DNA from: Ramlibacter cellulosilyticus
Lineage (GTDB): Bacteria; Pseudomonadota; Gammaproteobacteria; Burkholderiales; Burkholderiaceae_C
Reading direction: 5' to 3'
DNA: 64,000 bases
Assembly: GCF_014297465.1 (NCBI RefSeq)
Contig: NZ_JACORT010000005.1
Coordinates: 279,102 to 343,101 of the forward strand
Position numbers and translations under genes: made by a program. Every line of letters starts with the position of its first letter. Within the stretch, counting starts at the first letter, position 1. Below are positions 7,674 through 15,619 of the stretch, in pieces. The notes beneath the pieces were generated by a model. It did not search any database, had not been told where the DNA came from, and was given only the letters and a program-made list of their open reading frames with translations.

Positions 7674-8852
7674 ATGGCCATCAATCTTCTGCAGGACAAG
7701 GGCACGCCCGTCGACCGCCAGCGCCTCAGCTGGAAGGACATGGTCGGCAAGCCGATCAGCAAGCTCGACGACGACGCGTGGACGCGCGTTCGCATCATCT
7801 GGATGAACGGCCAGGAGCTCGACTCGCTGCGCACCAAGCAGGTGGCGATCCGCTGCAACCGCGAGGCGCGCGAGCAGCTCGGCAAGCTGATGCGCGTGGA
7901 GCAGCACCAGGCCACGTCGATCAACTGGCTGATCGGCGCCGACCATTCGCCGCTGGAAACCACCATCGCCTACGAGCAGGTGGCGATCGAGATCACGGCC
8001 TCCGTCGCGCAGCTCGAGCCGGACGCCTACCTCGCGCAGGGCTACCGCTATGCGCTGCTGGAGGACTTCGATCACCTGTACCGCTACTCCGCGCTGCTGG
8101 ACCGCCTGGAAGGCAAGGACGCGAACAACATCACGCAGGGCTACACGGACATCGTGCCGGGCCGGCCGACGCTGTTCCACCATCGCGCGCCGGAGCACGA
8201 ACTGCTGCGCCCGTACGAACCCGGTGCGGCGCTCGCGACGAAGATGCATGCGCTGTCCCTCACCGGCGGCGAGTACCAGACGCACGACTACTACATGAAC
8301 ATCGGCCCGACCTTCGCGGACCCGCTGGCGCGCCAGCTGTACGCGGAGATCGCCTCGGTGGAGTCGCAGCACATCCAGCACTACGGCTCGATGCTGAACC
8401 CCGAGGAGTCCATCCTGGAGAAGCTGCTGATCTGCGAAGCCACCGAGATCTGGAACTACGCCGGCTGCGCGGCGCAGGAGACGAACCCGCGCATCAAGGC
8501 GATGTGGGAACGCTTCCTGGACTACGAGCTGGGCCACTTCCAGGTGGCGCTGCAGCTGTTCAAGGACATCGAGCGGCGCGACCCCGCCGAGGTGCTGGGC
8601 GACGGCAGCCTGCCGCCCTTCATCGAGTTCAAGAGCCAGCGCGAGTTCGTGCGCAAGGTCGTCGAGACCGAGGTGCAGCTGCGCAAGGACGGCACGGAAT
8701 TCGTCGACGAGTCGCAGGAACCGGCGTCCTCGCGCGAATACCGCGAGCAGGTCAACGCGGGCGGCTCGCCGTCGGAGAGCGTGTCGGCGACCTACCAGTG
8801 GACGCCGGGCACGGAGCTGATGCGGATGGCGTCGCCGCAGGAAGTGCACTGA
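7674..8852 (+). CDS. Ferritin-like protein, larger second member of the operon
   Basis: A 392-residue, mostly helical protein. Metal-ligand type residues occur at E230-x-x-H233 (VESQHIQHYG), E255 (ICEATEIWNY) and E285-x-x-H288 (YELGHFQVAL), spaced as in a ferritin-like four-helix bundle. A preceding half contains further Glu/His-rich helices (RVEQHQATSINW, LLEDFDHLYRY), so the fold may be a double bundle. It is longer than ordinary bacterioferritins (about 160 residues) and not recognisable as a catalase or rubrerythrin. The start at 7674 follows GAGAGGGGAA. It ends six bases before the convergent asparaginase gene. Confidence 0.7.
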   Translation: MAINLLQDKGTPVDRQRLSWKDMVGKPISKLDDDAWTRVRIIWMNGQELDSLRTKQVAIRCNREAREQLGKLMRVEQHQATSINWLIGADHSPLETTIAYEQVAIEITASVAQLEPDAYLAQGYRYALLEDFDHLYRYSALLDRLEGKDANNITQGYTDIVPGRPTLFHHRAPEHELLRPYEPGAALATKMHALSLTGGEYQTHDYYMNIGPTFADPLARQLYAEIASVESQHIQHYGSMLNPEESILEKLLICEATEIWNYAGCAAQETNPRIKAMWERFLDYELGHFQVALQLFKDIERRDPAEVLGDGSLPPFIEFKSQREFVRKVVETEVQLRKDGTEFVDESQEPASSREYREQVNAGGSPSESVSATYQWTPGTELMRMASPQEVH

Positions 8853-8858
8853 GGCGCT

Positions 8859-9857
8859 TCATGCGGGGAGCGCGAGGCGGAACACCGCCTTGCGTTCGCC
8901 GACCGGCGCCCCTTTCACGCTCGCGATCGTCTCGCAGCGCCACGGCCGCAAGGCCTGGCGCTGTTCTTCATCGAGCCACCCCAGCTGGTCCAGCGCCTCC
9001 ACCGTCGCGGTGAACAGCGCCAGCTTGTTGCCGTCCGCGATCTTGAGCGCCAGCGCCTCGCCTCGGCTGCGGCTCGCAACCACCTGCACGCCGTCGGCGC
9101 CGACCTTGGTCACCCAGTCGCCGCGGCCGGCGCGCATGAAGTCCAGGTCGTTGCGTCCCGTGCCGGAGACGAGGTCGGGATGCGCTGTCATGGCATCGGC
9201 GAGTGCGGTGAAGCTCTCGCGCTCCCCGGCGGCGAGACGCGCGAAGCCCCGCGCCAGGTTGGCGAGCGGCATGGCGTAGTTCGGCGCCGAGCAGCCGTCG
9301 ATCCCCATCGCGAGCCGGGCCTCGTCGAGTCCCACCGCCTCGGCGACATGCGCGCGGATGGCCCGCTGCAGCGGATGCGCCGGGTCGAGGTAGCTCTCCA
9401 GCGGCAGCCCGTGCTGCACGCAGTACGCGAGGAAGCCGCTGTGCTTGCCGCTGCAGTTGTGGTGGCGCTCGTCGTAGCTCCCCGGCGCCGGCGGCGGGTA
9501 CGCGCCCAGCTCCGCGAAGACGGGAACGTGGCAGCCGCATTGCAGGCGCTGGTAGCCCACGCCCGCCTTCCCGAGGATCTGCTCCACCTGCTCCACGTGC
9601 ATGGGCTCGCCGCTGTGGCTCGCGCAGAGCAGCGCGAGGTTGGCCGACGTGAGGCCGAAGTGCCGCACGCCGCCGCCTTCCACGAAAGGCAGCGCCTGCA
9701 GCGGCTTGAGCGTGGAGCGCGTGAACGTCATCCAGTGCGGGTCGCCCGCCTGCGCCAGCACGCGGCCTTGCGTGTCCGTGACGGCCAGCGCCCCGAAATG
9801 CACGCACTCGCGCGTGCCGCCGCGATACGTCTCCACCAGCGGAACCAGTTCATTCAT
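8859..9857 (-). CDS. L-asparaginase, type II-like family (PF06089 type)
   Basis: A 332-residue protein of the Asparaginase_II family, which hydrolyses L-asparagine to aspartate and ammonia. Family features seen are the N-terminal VPLVETYRGG, TRSTLKPLQALPFVEGG, CASHSGEPMHVEQV, HHNCSGKHSGFLAYC, IDGCSAPNYAMPL and VSGTGRNDLD. No signal peptide is visible, so it is probably cytoplasmic. This family is unrelated to the classical E. coli AnsA/AnsB fold. ATG 9857 was chosen because the conserved domain begins immediately; longer in-frame extensions would run through the upstream repeat and the divergent gene. It is convergent with the ferritin-like gene. Confidence 0.85.
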   Translation of the reverse strand: MNELVPLVETYRGGTRECVHFGALAVTDTQGRVLAQAGDPHWMTFTRSTLKPLQALPFVEGGGVRHFGLTSANLALLCASHSGEPMHVEQVEQILGKAGVGYQRLQCGCHVPVFAELGAYPPPAPGSYDERHHNCSGKHSGFLAYCVQHGLPLESYLDPAHPLQRAIRAHVAEAVGLDEARLAMGIDGCSAPNYAMPLANLARGFARLAAGERESFTALADAMTAHPDLVSGTGRNDLDFMRAGRGDWVTKVGADGVQVVASRSRGEALALKIADGNKLALFTATVEALDQLGWLDEEQRQALRPWRCETIASVKGAPVGERKAVFRLALPA

Positions 9858-9871
9858 GCCCGGATTCTGCT

Positions 9872-9894
9872 CCCTCTCCCCTCTGGGGAGAGGG
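9872..9894. repeat. Perfect palindromic intergenic repeat
   Basis: CCCTCTCCCC (9872-9881) and GGGGAGAGGG (9885-9894) form a perfect ten-pair hairpin with a three-base loop, followed by TGGGGGTGAGGGGC. It lies between the divergent asparaginase and carboxylase starts. It resembles a G/C-rich palindromic element scattered through many betaproteobacterial genomes; a related copy is embedded in the next gene at 10161-10203. Confidence 0.7.
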
Positions 9895-9930
9895 TGGGGG
9901 TGAGGGGCACGCACGGCGGCACAATGCGCC

Positions 9931-11754
9931 ATGACCGAACTCCGCTCCCCCCTGCAGGCCCAGGTCGTCCAGTGGCTCGTCTCCCCCGGCGACACGGTCC
10001 GCGCCGGCGACGTCGTCGTGATCCTGGAAGCGATGAAGATGGAGCACGAGGTGCGCAGCCCCGGTACGGGGCGAGTACGCGAGCGGCTGTTCGCGGAAGG
10101 GGAGACGGTGGACGAGCGGGAGGTGCTGCTGGTGCTGGAGGAGCTTGGGGAGGCCGCGAGCGCCCCCACCCCGGCTCTCCCCCGGAGGGGGAGGGAGGAA
10201 GGCAGGACACGCGAGGACCTCCAGCGCGTCCTCGACCGCCACGCCCTCACCCTCGATGAAGCCCGTCCGCAAGCGGTTGCGAGGCGCCACGCGCTCGGCC
10301 TGCGCACGGCCCGCGAGAACATCGCCGATCTCTGCGATGCCAACTCGTTCAACGAATACGGAGCGCTCGCCGTGGCCGCCCAGCGCAGCCGCCGCAGCGA
10401 AGACGATCTCGTGCGCAACACGCCGGCCGACGGCATGGTCACCGGCATCGCACGCATCAACGGCGACCTGTTCGCGCCCGAGCGCGCGCAGGCCGCCGTG
10501 CTCGCCTACGACGCCACGGTGCTCGCCGGCACGCAAGGCTTCCGCAACCACCAGAAGACCGACCGGCTTCTCGGCGTCGCGCTGAAGAACAAGCTGCCGG
10601 TCGTGCTCCTTGCCGAGGGCGGCGGCGGCCGGCCGGGCGACACCGACATGCCCATCGTCGCCGGCCTGCACGTGCCGACCTTCGCCAGCTTCGCGCGGCT
10701 CAACGGGCAGGTACCCGTCGTCGGCATCGTCGCGGGGCGCTGCTTCGCCGGCAATGCCGCCCTGCTCGGATGCTGCGACGTCATCATCGCGACGGCGGAC
10801 AGCAACATCGGCATGGGCGGGCCCGCGATGGTCGAAGGCGGCGGCCTCGGCGCCTACCGCCCCGAAGACATCGGTCCCGCCCGCGTGCAGCACGGCAACG
10901 GCGTCATCGACGTCCTCGTGCAGGACGAAGCCGAAGCCGTTGCCACCGCGCGCAAGTACCTGTCCTTCTTCCAGGGCGCCATCGCCACGTTCGAGGCGCC
11001 CGAGCCGCAGGCCCTGCGTGAGGTCGTCCCCGAAAACCGGCTGCGCGTCTACGACAGCCGCACCGCGCTGCAGGGCATCGTCGACCGCGGCACGCTGCTG
11101 GAACTGCGCACCGGCTTCGGCGTGGGCATCCACACGGCCCTCGGCCGGATTGCCGGGCGCCCCGTCGGCCTCATTGCCAACAACCCGCTGCACCTCGGCG
11201 GCGCCATCGATGCGGATGCCGCCGACAAGGCGGCGCGCTTCCTGCAGTTGTGCAACGCCCACGGCCTGCCGGTCGTGAGCCTGGTCGATACCCCCGGCTT
11301 CATGGTGGGCCCCGCCATCGAGGAGCAGGCGCAGGTGCGCCACGTGAGCCGCATGTTCGTCGCCGCCGCGCACCTGCGGGTGCCGCTCTTCGCCGTCGTG
11401 CTGCGCAAGGGCTACGGCCTGGGCGCCATGGCAATGGCGGCCGGCGGCTTCCACGCGCCGGAGTTCACGGTGTCCTGGCCGAGCGGCGAGTTCGGCGGCA
11501 TGGGCCTGGAAGGCGCGGTGCGCCTCGGCTACCGCAAGGAGCTGGAGGCGGTGCCGGAAGGCCCGCAGCGCGAAGCCCTGTTCCAGGACCTGGTACGGAA
11601 GCACTACGACGCGGGCCAGGCGACGAACATGGCGGCGACGCTCGAGATCGACGCGGTCATCGACCCGGCGCAGACCCGCGACTGGCTGCTGCGGGGCCTG
11701 GACGCCGCACGCATCGCGCCCGCGGCCGCGCAGCCATTCATCGACACCTGGTAA
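9931..11754 (+). CDS. Biotin carrier-carboxyltransferase fusion (acyl-CoA carboxylase family)
   Basis: A 607-residue fusion. Residues 1-75 are a biotinyl/lipoyl domain with the biotinylation motif EAMKMEHE (Lys36). Residues from about 110 to the end form a carboxyltransferase of the crotonase-like type, as in propionyl-/methylcrotonyl-CoA carboxylase beta subunits. Visible blocks include LVDTPGFMVGP, RKGYGLGAMAMAAGGFHAP and SWPSGEFGGMGLEGAV. The expected role is carboxylation of an acyl-CoA, with a biotin carboxylase supplied from elsewhere; none is adjacent, and the substrate is not determined. Residues about 78-91 (APTPALPRRGREEG) are the translation of a palindromic intergenic repeat inserted in frame into the linker between the two domains. 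Confidence 0.8.
   Translation: MTELRSPLQAQVVQWLVSPGDTVRAGDVVVILEAMKMEHEVRSPGTGRVRERLFAEGETVDEREVLLVLEELGEAASAPTPALPRRGREEGRTREDLQRVLDRHALTLDEARPQAVARRHALGLRTARENIADLCDANSFNEYGALAVAAQRSRRSEDDLVRNTPADGMVTGIARINGDLFAPERAQAAVLAYDATVLAGTQGFRNHQKTDRLLGVALKNKLPVVLLAEGGGGRPGDTDMPIVAGLHVPTFASFARLNGQVPVVGIVAGRCFAGNAALLGCCDVIIATADSNIGMGGPAMVEGGGLGAYRPEDIGPARVQHGNGVIDVLVQDEAEAVATARKYLSFFQGAIATFEAPEPQALREVVPENRLRVYDSRTALQGIVDRGTLLELRTGFGVGIHTALGRIAGRPVGLIANNPLHLGGAIDADAADKAARFLQLCNAHGLPVVSLVDTPGFMVGPAIEEQAQVRHVSRMFVAAAHLRVPLFAVVLRKGYGLGAMAMAAGGFHAPEFTVSWPSGEFGGMGLEGAVRLGYRKELEAVPEGPQREALFQDLVRKHYDAGQATNMAATLEIDAVIDPAQTRDWLLRGLDAARIAPAAAQPFIDTW
10161..10203 (+). repeat. Palindromic repeat inserted in frame within a coding sequence
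   Basis: The stretch contains CTCCCCC (10177-10183) and GGGGGAG (10187-10193) around a three-base loop, within the wider CCCCCACC...GAGGGAGG pattern typical of the same repeat class as 9872-9894. It is translated as APTPALPRRGREEG in the linker of the biotin-carrier/carboxyltransferase fusion and does not break the frame. Confidence 0.65.
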
Positions 11755-11818
11755 CGCTCGCCCCCCGACTCGCGCGAGCGCCGCTAGCATCTCGGCTTTT
11801 GCACTGCCGAGGCAGCCT

Positions 11819-13078
11819 TTGTTCGTCGCCCTGGGAATCGCCCTCGCCCTGATCGCCGCACTGCTGTACGTGAACCTCAGTGCGGGGGAGCGTCGCGTCA
11901 CCTGCGAGATCCCCCACCTCTACCCGGTCGACGACCCGCAGTTCTTCCGCGCCATGGGCATGCTGCTCGGTCCGGGCATCACCAGCGGCAACCGGGTGAA
12001 GGCGCTGCACAACGGCGACGAGATCTTCCCGGCGATGCTGGAAGCGATCCGCGGCGCGCGCCGCAACGTGCTGTTCGAGACGTTCATCTACTGGTCGGGC
12101 GAGATCGGCGATGCGTTCGCGCAGGCGCTTGCCGAGCGCGCGCGCGCCGGCGTCAAGGTCTACGTGCTGCTGGACTGGGTGGGCAGCCTCAAGGTGGACC
12201 AGGGCCTCGTGCAGACCATGCGCGAGGCGGGCGTGCAGGTGCATCGCTTCCATCCGCTGCGCTGGTACAACCTGGGCCGCATCAACAACCGCACGCACCG
12301 CAAGCTGCTGATCGTCGACGGCTGCATCGGCTTCACGGGCGGCGTCGGCATCGCGCCGCCCTGGACCGGCCACGCGCAGGACGAGGACCACTGGCGCGAT
12401 TCGCACTACCGCGTCGAAGGTCCCGTCGTCGCGCAGATGCAGAGTGTCATGCTCGCCAACTGGAGCAAGACCACCGGCCGCATTCTGCACGGCGACGACT
12501 ACTTCCCGCCCCTGCGCGAAATGGGCGACGAACGCGCGCAGATGTTCCACAGTTCGCCGAGCGGCGGCAGCGAAAGCATGCAGCTGATGTACCTGATCGC
12601 GATCACGGCGGCCGTGAAGACCATCGACATCGCGAGCGCCTATTTCGTGCCCGACGAGATGGCGCGCCTGGCGCTCGTCTCCGCGCTGAAGCGTGGCGTC
12701 CGCGTGCGGGTGATCACGCCCGGCAAGCACATCGACCAGCAGACGGTGCGCCATGCCTCGCGCGCGCTGTGGGGCGAGCTGCTGGAGGCGGGGCTGGAGA
12801 TGTACGTCTACCAGCCCACGATGTACCACTGCAAGGCCGTGATCGTCGATGGCCTGCTCGCCTCGGTGGGATCGACGAACTTCGACCCGCGCTCCTTCCA
12901 CCTCAACGACGAGGCCAACCTGAACGTCTACGACGCCGCATTCGCGCGGGAGCTGACGAAGGTGTTCGAGCAGGACTTGCAGCGGTGCAAGCGGTGCACC
13001 TTCGAGGAGTGGCAGCGCCGGCCGTTCATGGAACGGGCGCGCGAGCGCGCCGCGGCGCTGCTGGCGCCGGTGCTGTAA
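11819..13078 (+). CDS. Cardiolipin synthase-like phospholipase D protein (ClsB type)
   Basis: A 419-residue enzyme with an N-terminal membrane anchor (FVALGIALALIAALLYVNL) and two phospholipase D HKD motifs: HRKLLIVDG (His160), followed by FTGGVGI, and HCKAVIVDG (His337), followed by GSTNFDPRSF. The two motifs make one active site that transfers a phosphatidyl group, typically forming cardiolipin from phosphatidylglycerol at the inner membrane. The start is a TTG at 11819 with GAGG eight bases upstream; no ATG or GTG upstream fits. It stands alone between the carboxylase fusion and a repeat element. Confidence 0.82.
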   Translation: MFVALGIALALIAALLYVNLSAGERRVTCEIPHLYPVDDPQFFRAMGMLLGPGITSGNRVKALHNGDEIFPAMLEAIRGARRNVLFETFIYWSGEIGDAFAQALAERARAGVKVYVLLDWVGSLKVDQGLVQTMREAGVQVHRFHPLRWYNLGRINNRTHRKLLIVDGCIGFTGGVGIAPPWTGHAQDEDHWRDSHYRVEGPVVAQMQSVMLANWSKTTGRILHGDDYFPPLREMGDERAQMFHSSPSGGSESMQLMYLIAITAAVKTIDIASAYFVPDEMARLALVSALKRGVRVRVITPGKHIDQQTVRHASRALWGELLEAGLEMYVYQPTMYHCKAVIVDGLLASVGSTNFDPRSFHLNDEANLNVYDAAFARELTKVFEQDLQRCKRCTFEEWQRRPFMERARERAAALLAPVL

Positions 13079-13080
13079 TG

Positions 13081-13178
13081 CTGGGGTTCGCTATCGCGAA
13101 ACCCAGCCTACATGCGGCCCCGTAGGCTGGGTTGAGCGAAGCTCACCGTAGGCTGGGTTGAGCGAAGCTCACCCCAGC
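13081..13178. repeat. Interspersed palindromic repeat with tandem 26-base units
   Basis: The gap after the cardiolipin synthase gene is filled by a repeat: CTGGGGTTCGC...GCGAAACCCAGCCTA, then two perfect tandem copies of a 26-base unit (13121-13146 and 13147-13172) beginning CGTAGGCTGGGTTGAGCGAA, then CCCCAGC. Left and right parts are inverted relative to each other. Related elements occur at 19212-19268, 39336-39412, 49837-49920 and 57504-57623, each at or near the 3' ends of genes. Confidence 0.75.
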
Positions 13179-13192
13179 AACACGCAGCCCCC

Positions 13193-13948
13193 CTAAACCT
13201 GCCGCGCCGCCGCCCTCGCCGCCTGCAACCGCCGCATGGCCGGCGCATTCAGCTCGCGCGCCAGGCCATTCCACCGCGACGCGATCCGGTCCGCCTCCGC
13301 CTGCAGCCTGGCGCTCGTCGCCCGCTCGCCCACCGCATACGCCCAGATGGCGTATTCCGCCTTCGCCTCGAACGTGCCGAAGCGTTCTTCCGCCGCGGCG
13401 AACGCCGCCCGCGCCTCCGCATGCTTGCCGACGCCGGCGAGCGCGCGCGCCGTGAGCAGCGCCACGGGTTCCGGGCGATGCTCCGGGTGTTCGGCACGCA
13501 CCAGTTCCAGGAACTGCAGCGCGTCCGCGTGGCGCTCGCACTCGAGGAACGCGCGGGCCGCGCCGAAGCGGATCTCGGGATCCTTCGCGAACGGGCCGGC
13601 GAGGCATTGTCCGTAGGCTTGCGCGGCGGCGGGTGCGTCGCCCGCATCGAGCAGGGCGGCCGCGAGCCGCATCTGGTTCTGCGCGGTCGGCGTCTCCTCG
13701 AACGCCGCGCGTGCCGCGCGCACGTCCCGCTGCGGGTCCAGCACGCGCGCCGCCGCGGACACCACCTTGCGCGCACCGCGCTCCAGGCGCGAGGCCGGCA
13801 GGTACACGGCGAGCAGGTACACGACGCTGCCCAGGATGGGAAAGCCGAACAGGATCATCAGCCAGTACAACGGCTGTCCCGTGCGCACGACGTGCACCGC
13901 GCAGAAGAGCGCGAGCGCGAAATAGAGTCCGAAGCCGACGATGGGCAT
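13193..13948 (-). CDS. Membrane-anchored tetratricopeptide-like protein
   Basis: A 251-residue protein. Residues 1-50 contain two membrane segments (FGLYFALALFCAVHVV and LYWLMILFGFPILGSVVYLL) reminiscent of the PLD-nuclease N-terminal domain. The remaining 200 residues are Ala-rich helices in TPR-like pairs (AQNQMRLAAALLDAGDAPAA, EIRFGAARAFLECERHADAL), suggesting a cytoplasmic protein-interaction scaffold. It begins a minus-strand group of small membrane and unknown genes (13193-15168). No enzymatic motif is visible and the function is unknown. Confidence 0.7.
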   Translation of the reverse strand: MPIVGFGLYFALALFCAVHVVRTGQPLYWLMILFGFPILGSVVYLLAVYLPASRLERGARKVVSAAARVLDPQRDVRAARAAFEETPTAQNQMRLAAALLDAGDAPAAAQAYGQCLAGPFAKDPEIRFGAARAFLECERHADALQFLELVRAEHPEHRPEPVALLTARALAGVGKHAEARAAFAAAEERFGTFEAKAEYAIWAYAVGERATSARLQAEADRIASRWNGLARELNAPAMRRLQAARAAARQV

Positions 13949-13963
13949 GGCCCTTCCCTCCCT

Positions 13964-14347
13964 TTATTGTGTTTCCGCCCACAGCGGCGAGGAGCGCGGG
14001 CCGGGATGCCGCGACTCGCGCAGGATGTTCCCGCCGATGAAGGCGAAGGGCAGCGCCGCCGAAGCACCCACCGCATAAGCCACCACGGCAAACAGGCACA
14101 GCGCCGCGCCCGCGCAGACCAGCATGCGGTCGCGCGTGGTCCATGCGGGGACGGAAAGGAACACGGCGAGCGCCAGCGTCGCGAACACCAGCGGAACGCC
14201 GACGTGCACGTTGCTCAGAGAGCGCAGTCCCAACAGGGGAATGGGGTGGCCCGCGAGGTGCGGCCACGCCGCCGCGGCCGCATAGGCCGCCACCGCCAGC
14301 CACGCCAGGGATGCATTGCCTCTCCAGGACGCGGGCCAGCGGCGCAT
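13964..14347 (-). CDS. Small integral membrane protein, unknown
   Basis: A 127-residue protein with about three or four predicted membrane helices (SLAWLAVAAYAAAAAWPHLA, VPLVFATLALAVFLSVP, MLVCAGAALCLFAVVAYAVGA). The tail is hydrophilic (LRESRHPGPRSSPLWAETQ). I do not recognise a family. It lies four bases downstream of another small membrane gene and 15 bases upstream of the TPR-like gene, consistent with one operon. Evidence is coding character and context only. Confidence 0.55.
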   Translation of the reverse strand: MRRWPASWRGNASLAWLAVAAYAAAAAWPHLAGHPIPLLGLRSLSNVHVGVPLVFATLALAVFLSVPAWTTRDRMLVCAGAALCLFAVVAYAVGASAALPFAFIGGNILRESRHPGPRSSPLWAETQ

Positions 14348-14351
14348 GGCG

Positions 14352-14729
14352 TCAGCGGTTGCAGCCCAGGCGGGACCGCCGCGGCAGGAGCAGCACGAGC
14401 AGGATCACCAGCAGCGCCAGCGCGATCAGCGTCGGCACGCCGGGCACGCGCGCGAGCCCGCGGTCGTACCAGGCTTCGAAGATGCGGAACAACTGGAAGC
14501 AGGCCGCGGCGACGCCGAGCCACCACGCCCAGGCGTAGCGCTTCCAGAGGCCGAAGGTGACGGCGACGACCAGCGCCAGCGCGATCCAAATGGTCGGCTC
14601 GGCGAGGGCGCGGCCCAGCGCGCGGAAGCTGCCCGTGCGCTGGAAGTGGTAGACGATGCCGCTCGCGAGCAGCGCGCCGTAGGCGGCCGTGGTCAGGGAA
14701 GCGAGGCGGATCTGGGTATGTGCGGACAT
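14352..14729 (-). CDS. Small integral membrane protein, unknown
   Basis: A 125-residue protein with about four hydrophobic segments (LTTAAYGALLASGIVYHF, IWIALALVVAVTFGLW, AWWLGVAAACFQLFRIF, IALALLVILLVLLLP) and a basic C terminus. The pattern of aromatic residues near helix ends (KRYAWAWWLG) fits a genuine inner-membrane protein. No family is recognised. It is in the same orientation and close to the genes at 13964 and 14752. Confidence 0.6.
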   Translation of the reverse strand: MSAHTQIRLASLTTAAYGALLASGIVYHFQRTGSFRALGRALAEPTIWIALALVVAVTFGLWKRYAWAWWLGVAAACFQLFRIFEAWYDRGLARVPGVPTLIALALLVILLVLLLPRRSRLGCNR

Positions 14730-14751
14730 GGGGACTGCGGGGACGGGAATC

Positions 14752-15168
14752 TCATGCGACGCGGAACAGCACCGCGTCCTTGTTGGCGGCGGCGCGCTGG
14801 TAGAAGGCCTTCAGGCCCTGCACCGCCTGCACCACCTGGTCGGGGGTCGCTTCCATGAGCGCGCTCTCGCAGCGCTTGCGAACTTCGGCATCGGCCAGCG
14901 CCGCGAGCTTGGCCGCGGTAGCCTGCACCTGCTGCGAGCTGGAGTAGCCCACCATCGTGGGGATCTTGTCGGTCTGCTCGGCGCCGCAGCCTGCCTCGGC
15001 CTGCAGCACCTGGCTCAACTCGTACCAGACGGCGATCGCGTCTCCGTGCGTTTCGCGCGGCTTCTCGCCGGCGGCGGATTGCAGGAACGGCGCGTACGCC
15101 AGATCGCCTGCGAGCAACCGCGCAAGCTGGTCGTCGCTCAGCGCGTAGAAGCCACCTTCTGCGCTCAT
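14752..15168 (-). CDS. DUF1877-like cytoplasmic protein
   Basis: A 138-residue soluble protein. Its pattern (N-terminal FYALSDDQLARLLAGD, central DAIAVWYELSQVLQ, then GYSSSQQVQATAAKLAAL and C-terminal LKAFYQRAAANKDAVLFRV) resembles the DUF1877 family, exemplified by E. coli YfbM, whose function is unknown. The length is slightly below the family norm. The assignment rests on pattern resemblance only. It is the most upstream gene of the small group, with AGGAGG immediately before ATG 15168. Confidence 0.6.
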   Translation of the reverse strand: MSAEGGFYALSDDQLARLLAGDLAYAPFLQSAAGEKPRETHGDAIAVWYELSQVLQAEAGCGAEQTDKIPTMVGYSSSQQVQATAAKLAALADAEVRKRCESALMEATPDQVVQAVQGLKAFYQRAAANKDAVLFRVA

Positions 15169-15328
15169 GCTTCCTCCTTGGCCTGAAGGCCCTCCCTGTT
15201 TGCGGCGACTCTAGGGGAGAGGAAGCGGGAAGTGAACCCCGTACACGCTGTGCGTGCGCTTGTTGTGGGGCTTACTCGACACCGCGCGCCGTTCGTCGCG
15301 CTCGCGCTGCCGCCTGCCCGCGCGTGTT

Positions 15329-15619
15329 TCAGCTTGTGTGCGCGCAGCGGCCCTGGCGTTCGAGCCAGTACACGAAATTGCCGACCACCACGATGCTGCC
15401 GGACACCACCGCGCTCGCGGCGGCGGTCACGCCCGCGGCGGCCAGCAGCACGGCGCAGCCTTCGTTGCTGCAACCGCTGATCCACGCGACCTGCACGGCC
15501 TGCAGTTCCATGCTGCGCTCCACGGTGCGGCATTCGGGGTGCGGGCGGTACACGGTCTGCGGCACCACGACGCATCCCGCGAGCGACAGCACCAGCGCCG
15601 CCAGGGCGGTGCGCTTCAT
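15329..15619 (-). CDS. Small lipoprotein
   Basis: A 96-residue protein with a signal peptide and lipobox (ALVLSLAGC, Cys16), so it should be lipidated and membrane-anchored outside the cytoplasm. The mature part holds three further cysteines that could form disulfides, and a hydrophobic Ala/Val segment (AVLLAAAGVTAAASAVVSGS) that may insert in a membrane. The start ATG (15617-15619) overlaps the stop of the upstream transporter by four bases, which suggests translational coupling. Function unknown. Confidence 0.65.
   Translation of the reverse strand: MKRTALAALVLSLAGCVVVPQTVYRPHPECRTVERSMELQAVQVAWISGCSNEGCAVLLAAAGVTAAASAVVSGSIVVVGNFVYWLERQGRCAHTS

Noticed and set aside
13121..13172. The two 26-base tandem units as a CRISPR array
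   Set aside because: The units are directly adjacent with no spacer, and the same sequence occurs at other gene ends as a palindromic repeat.
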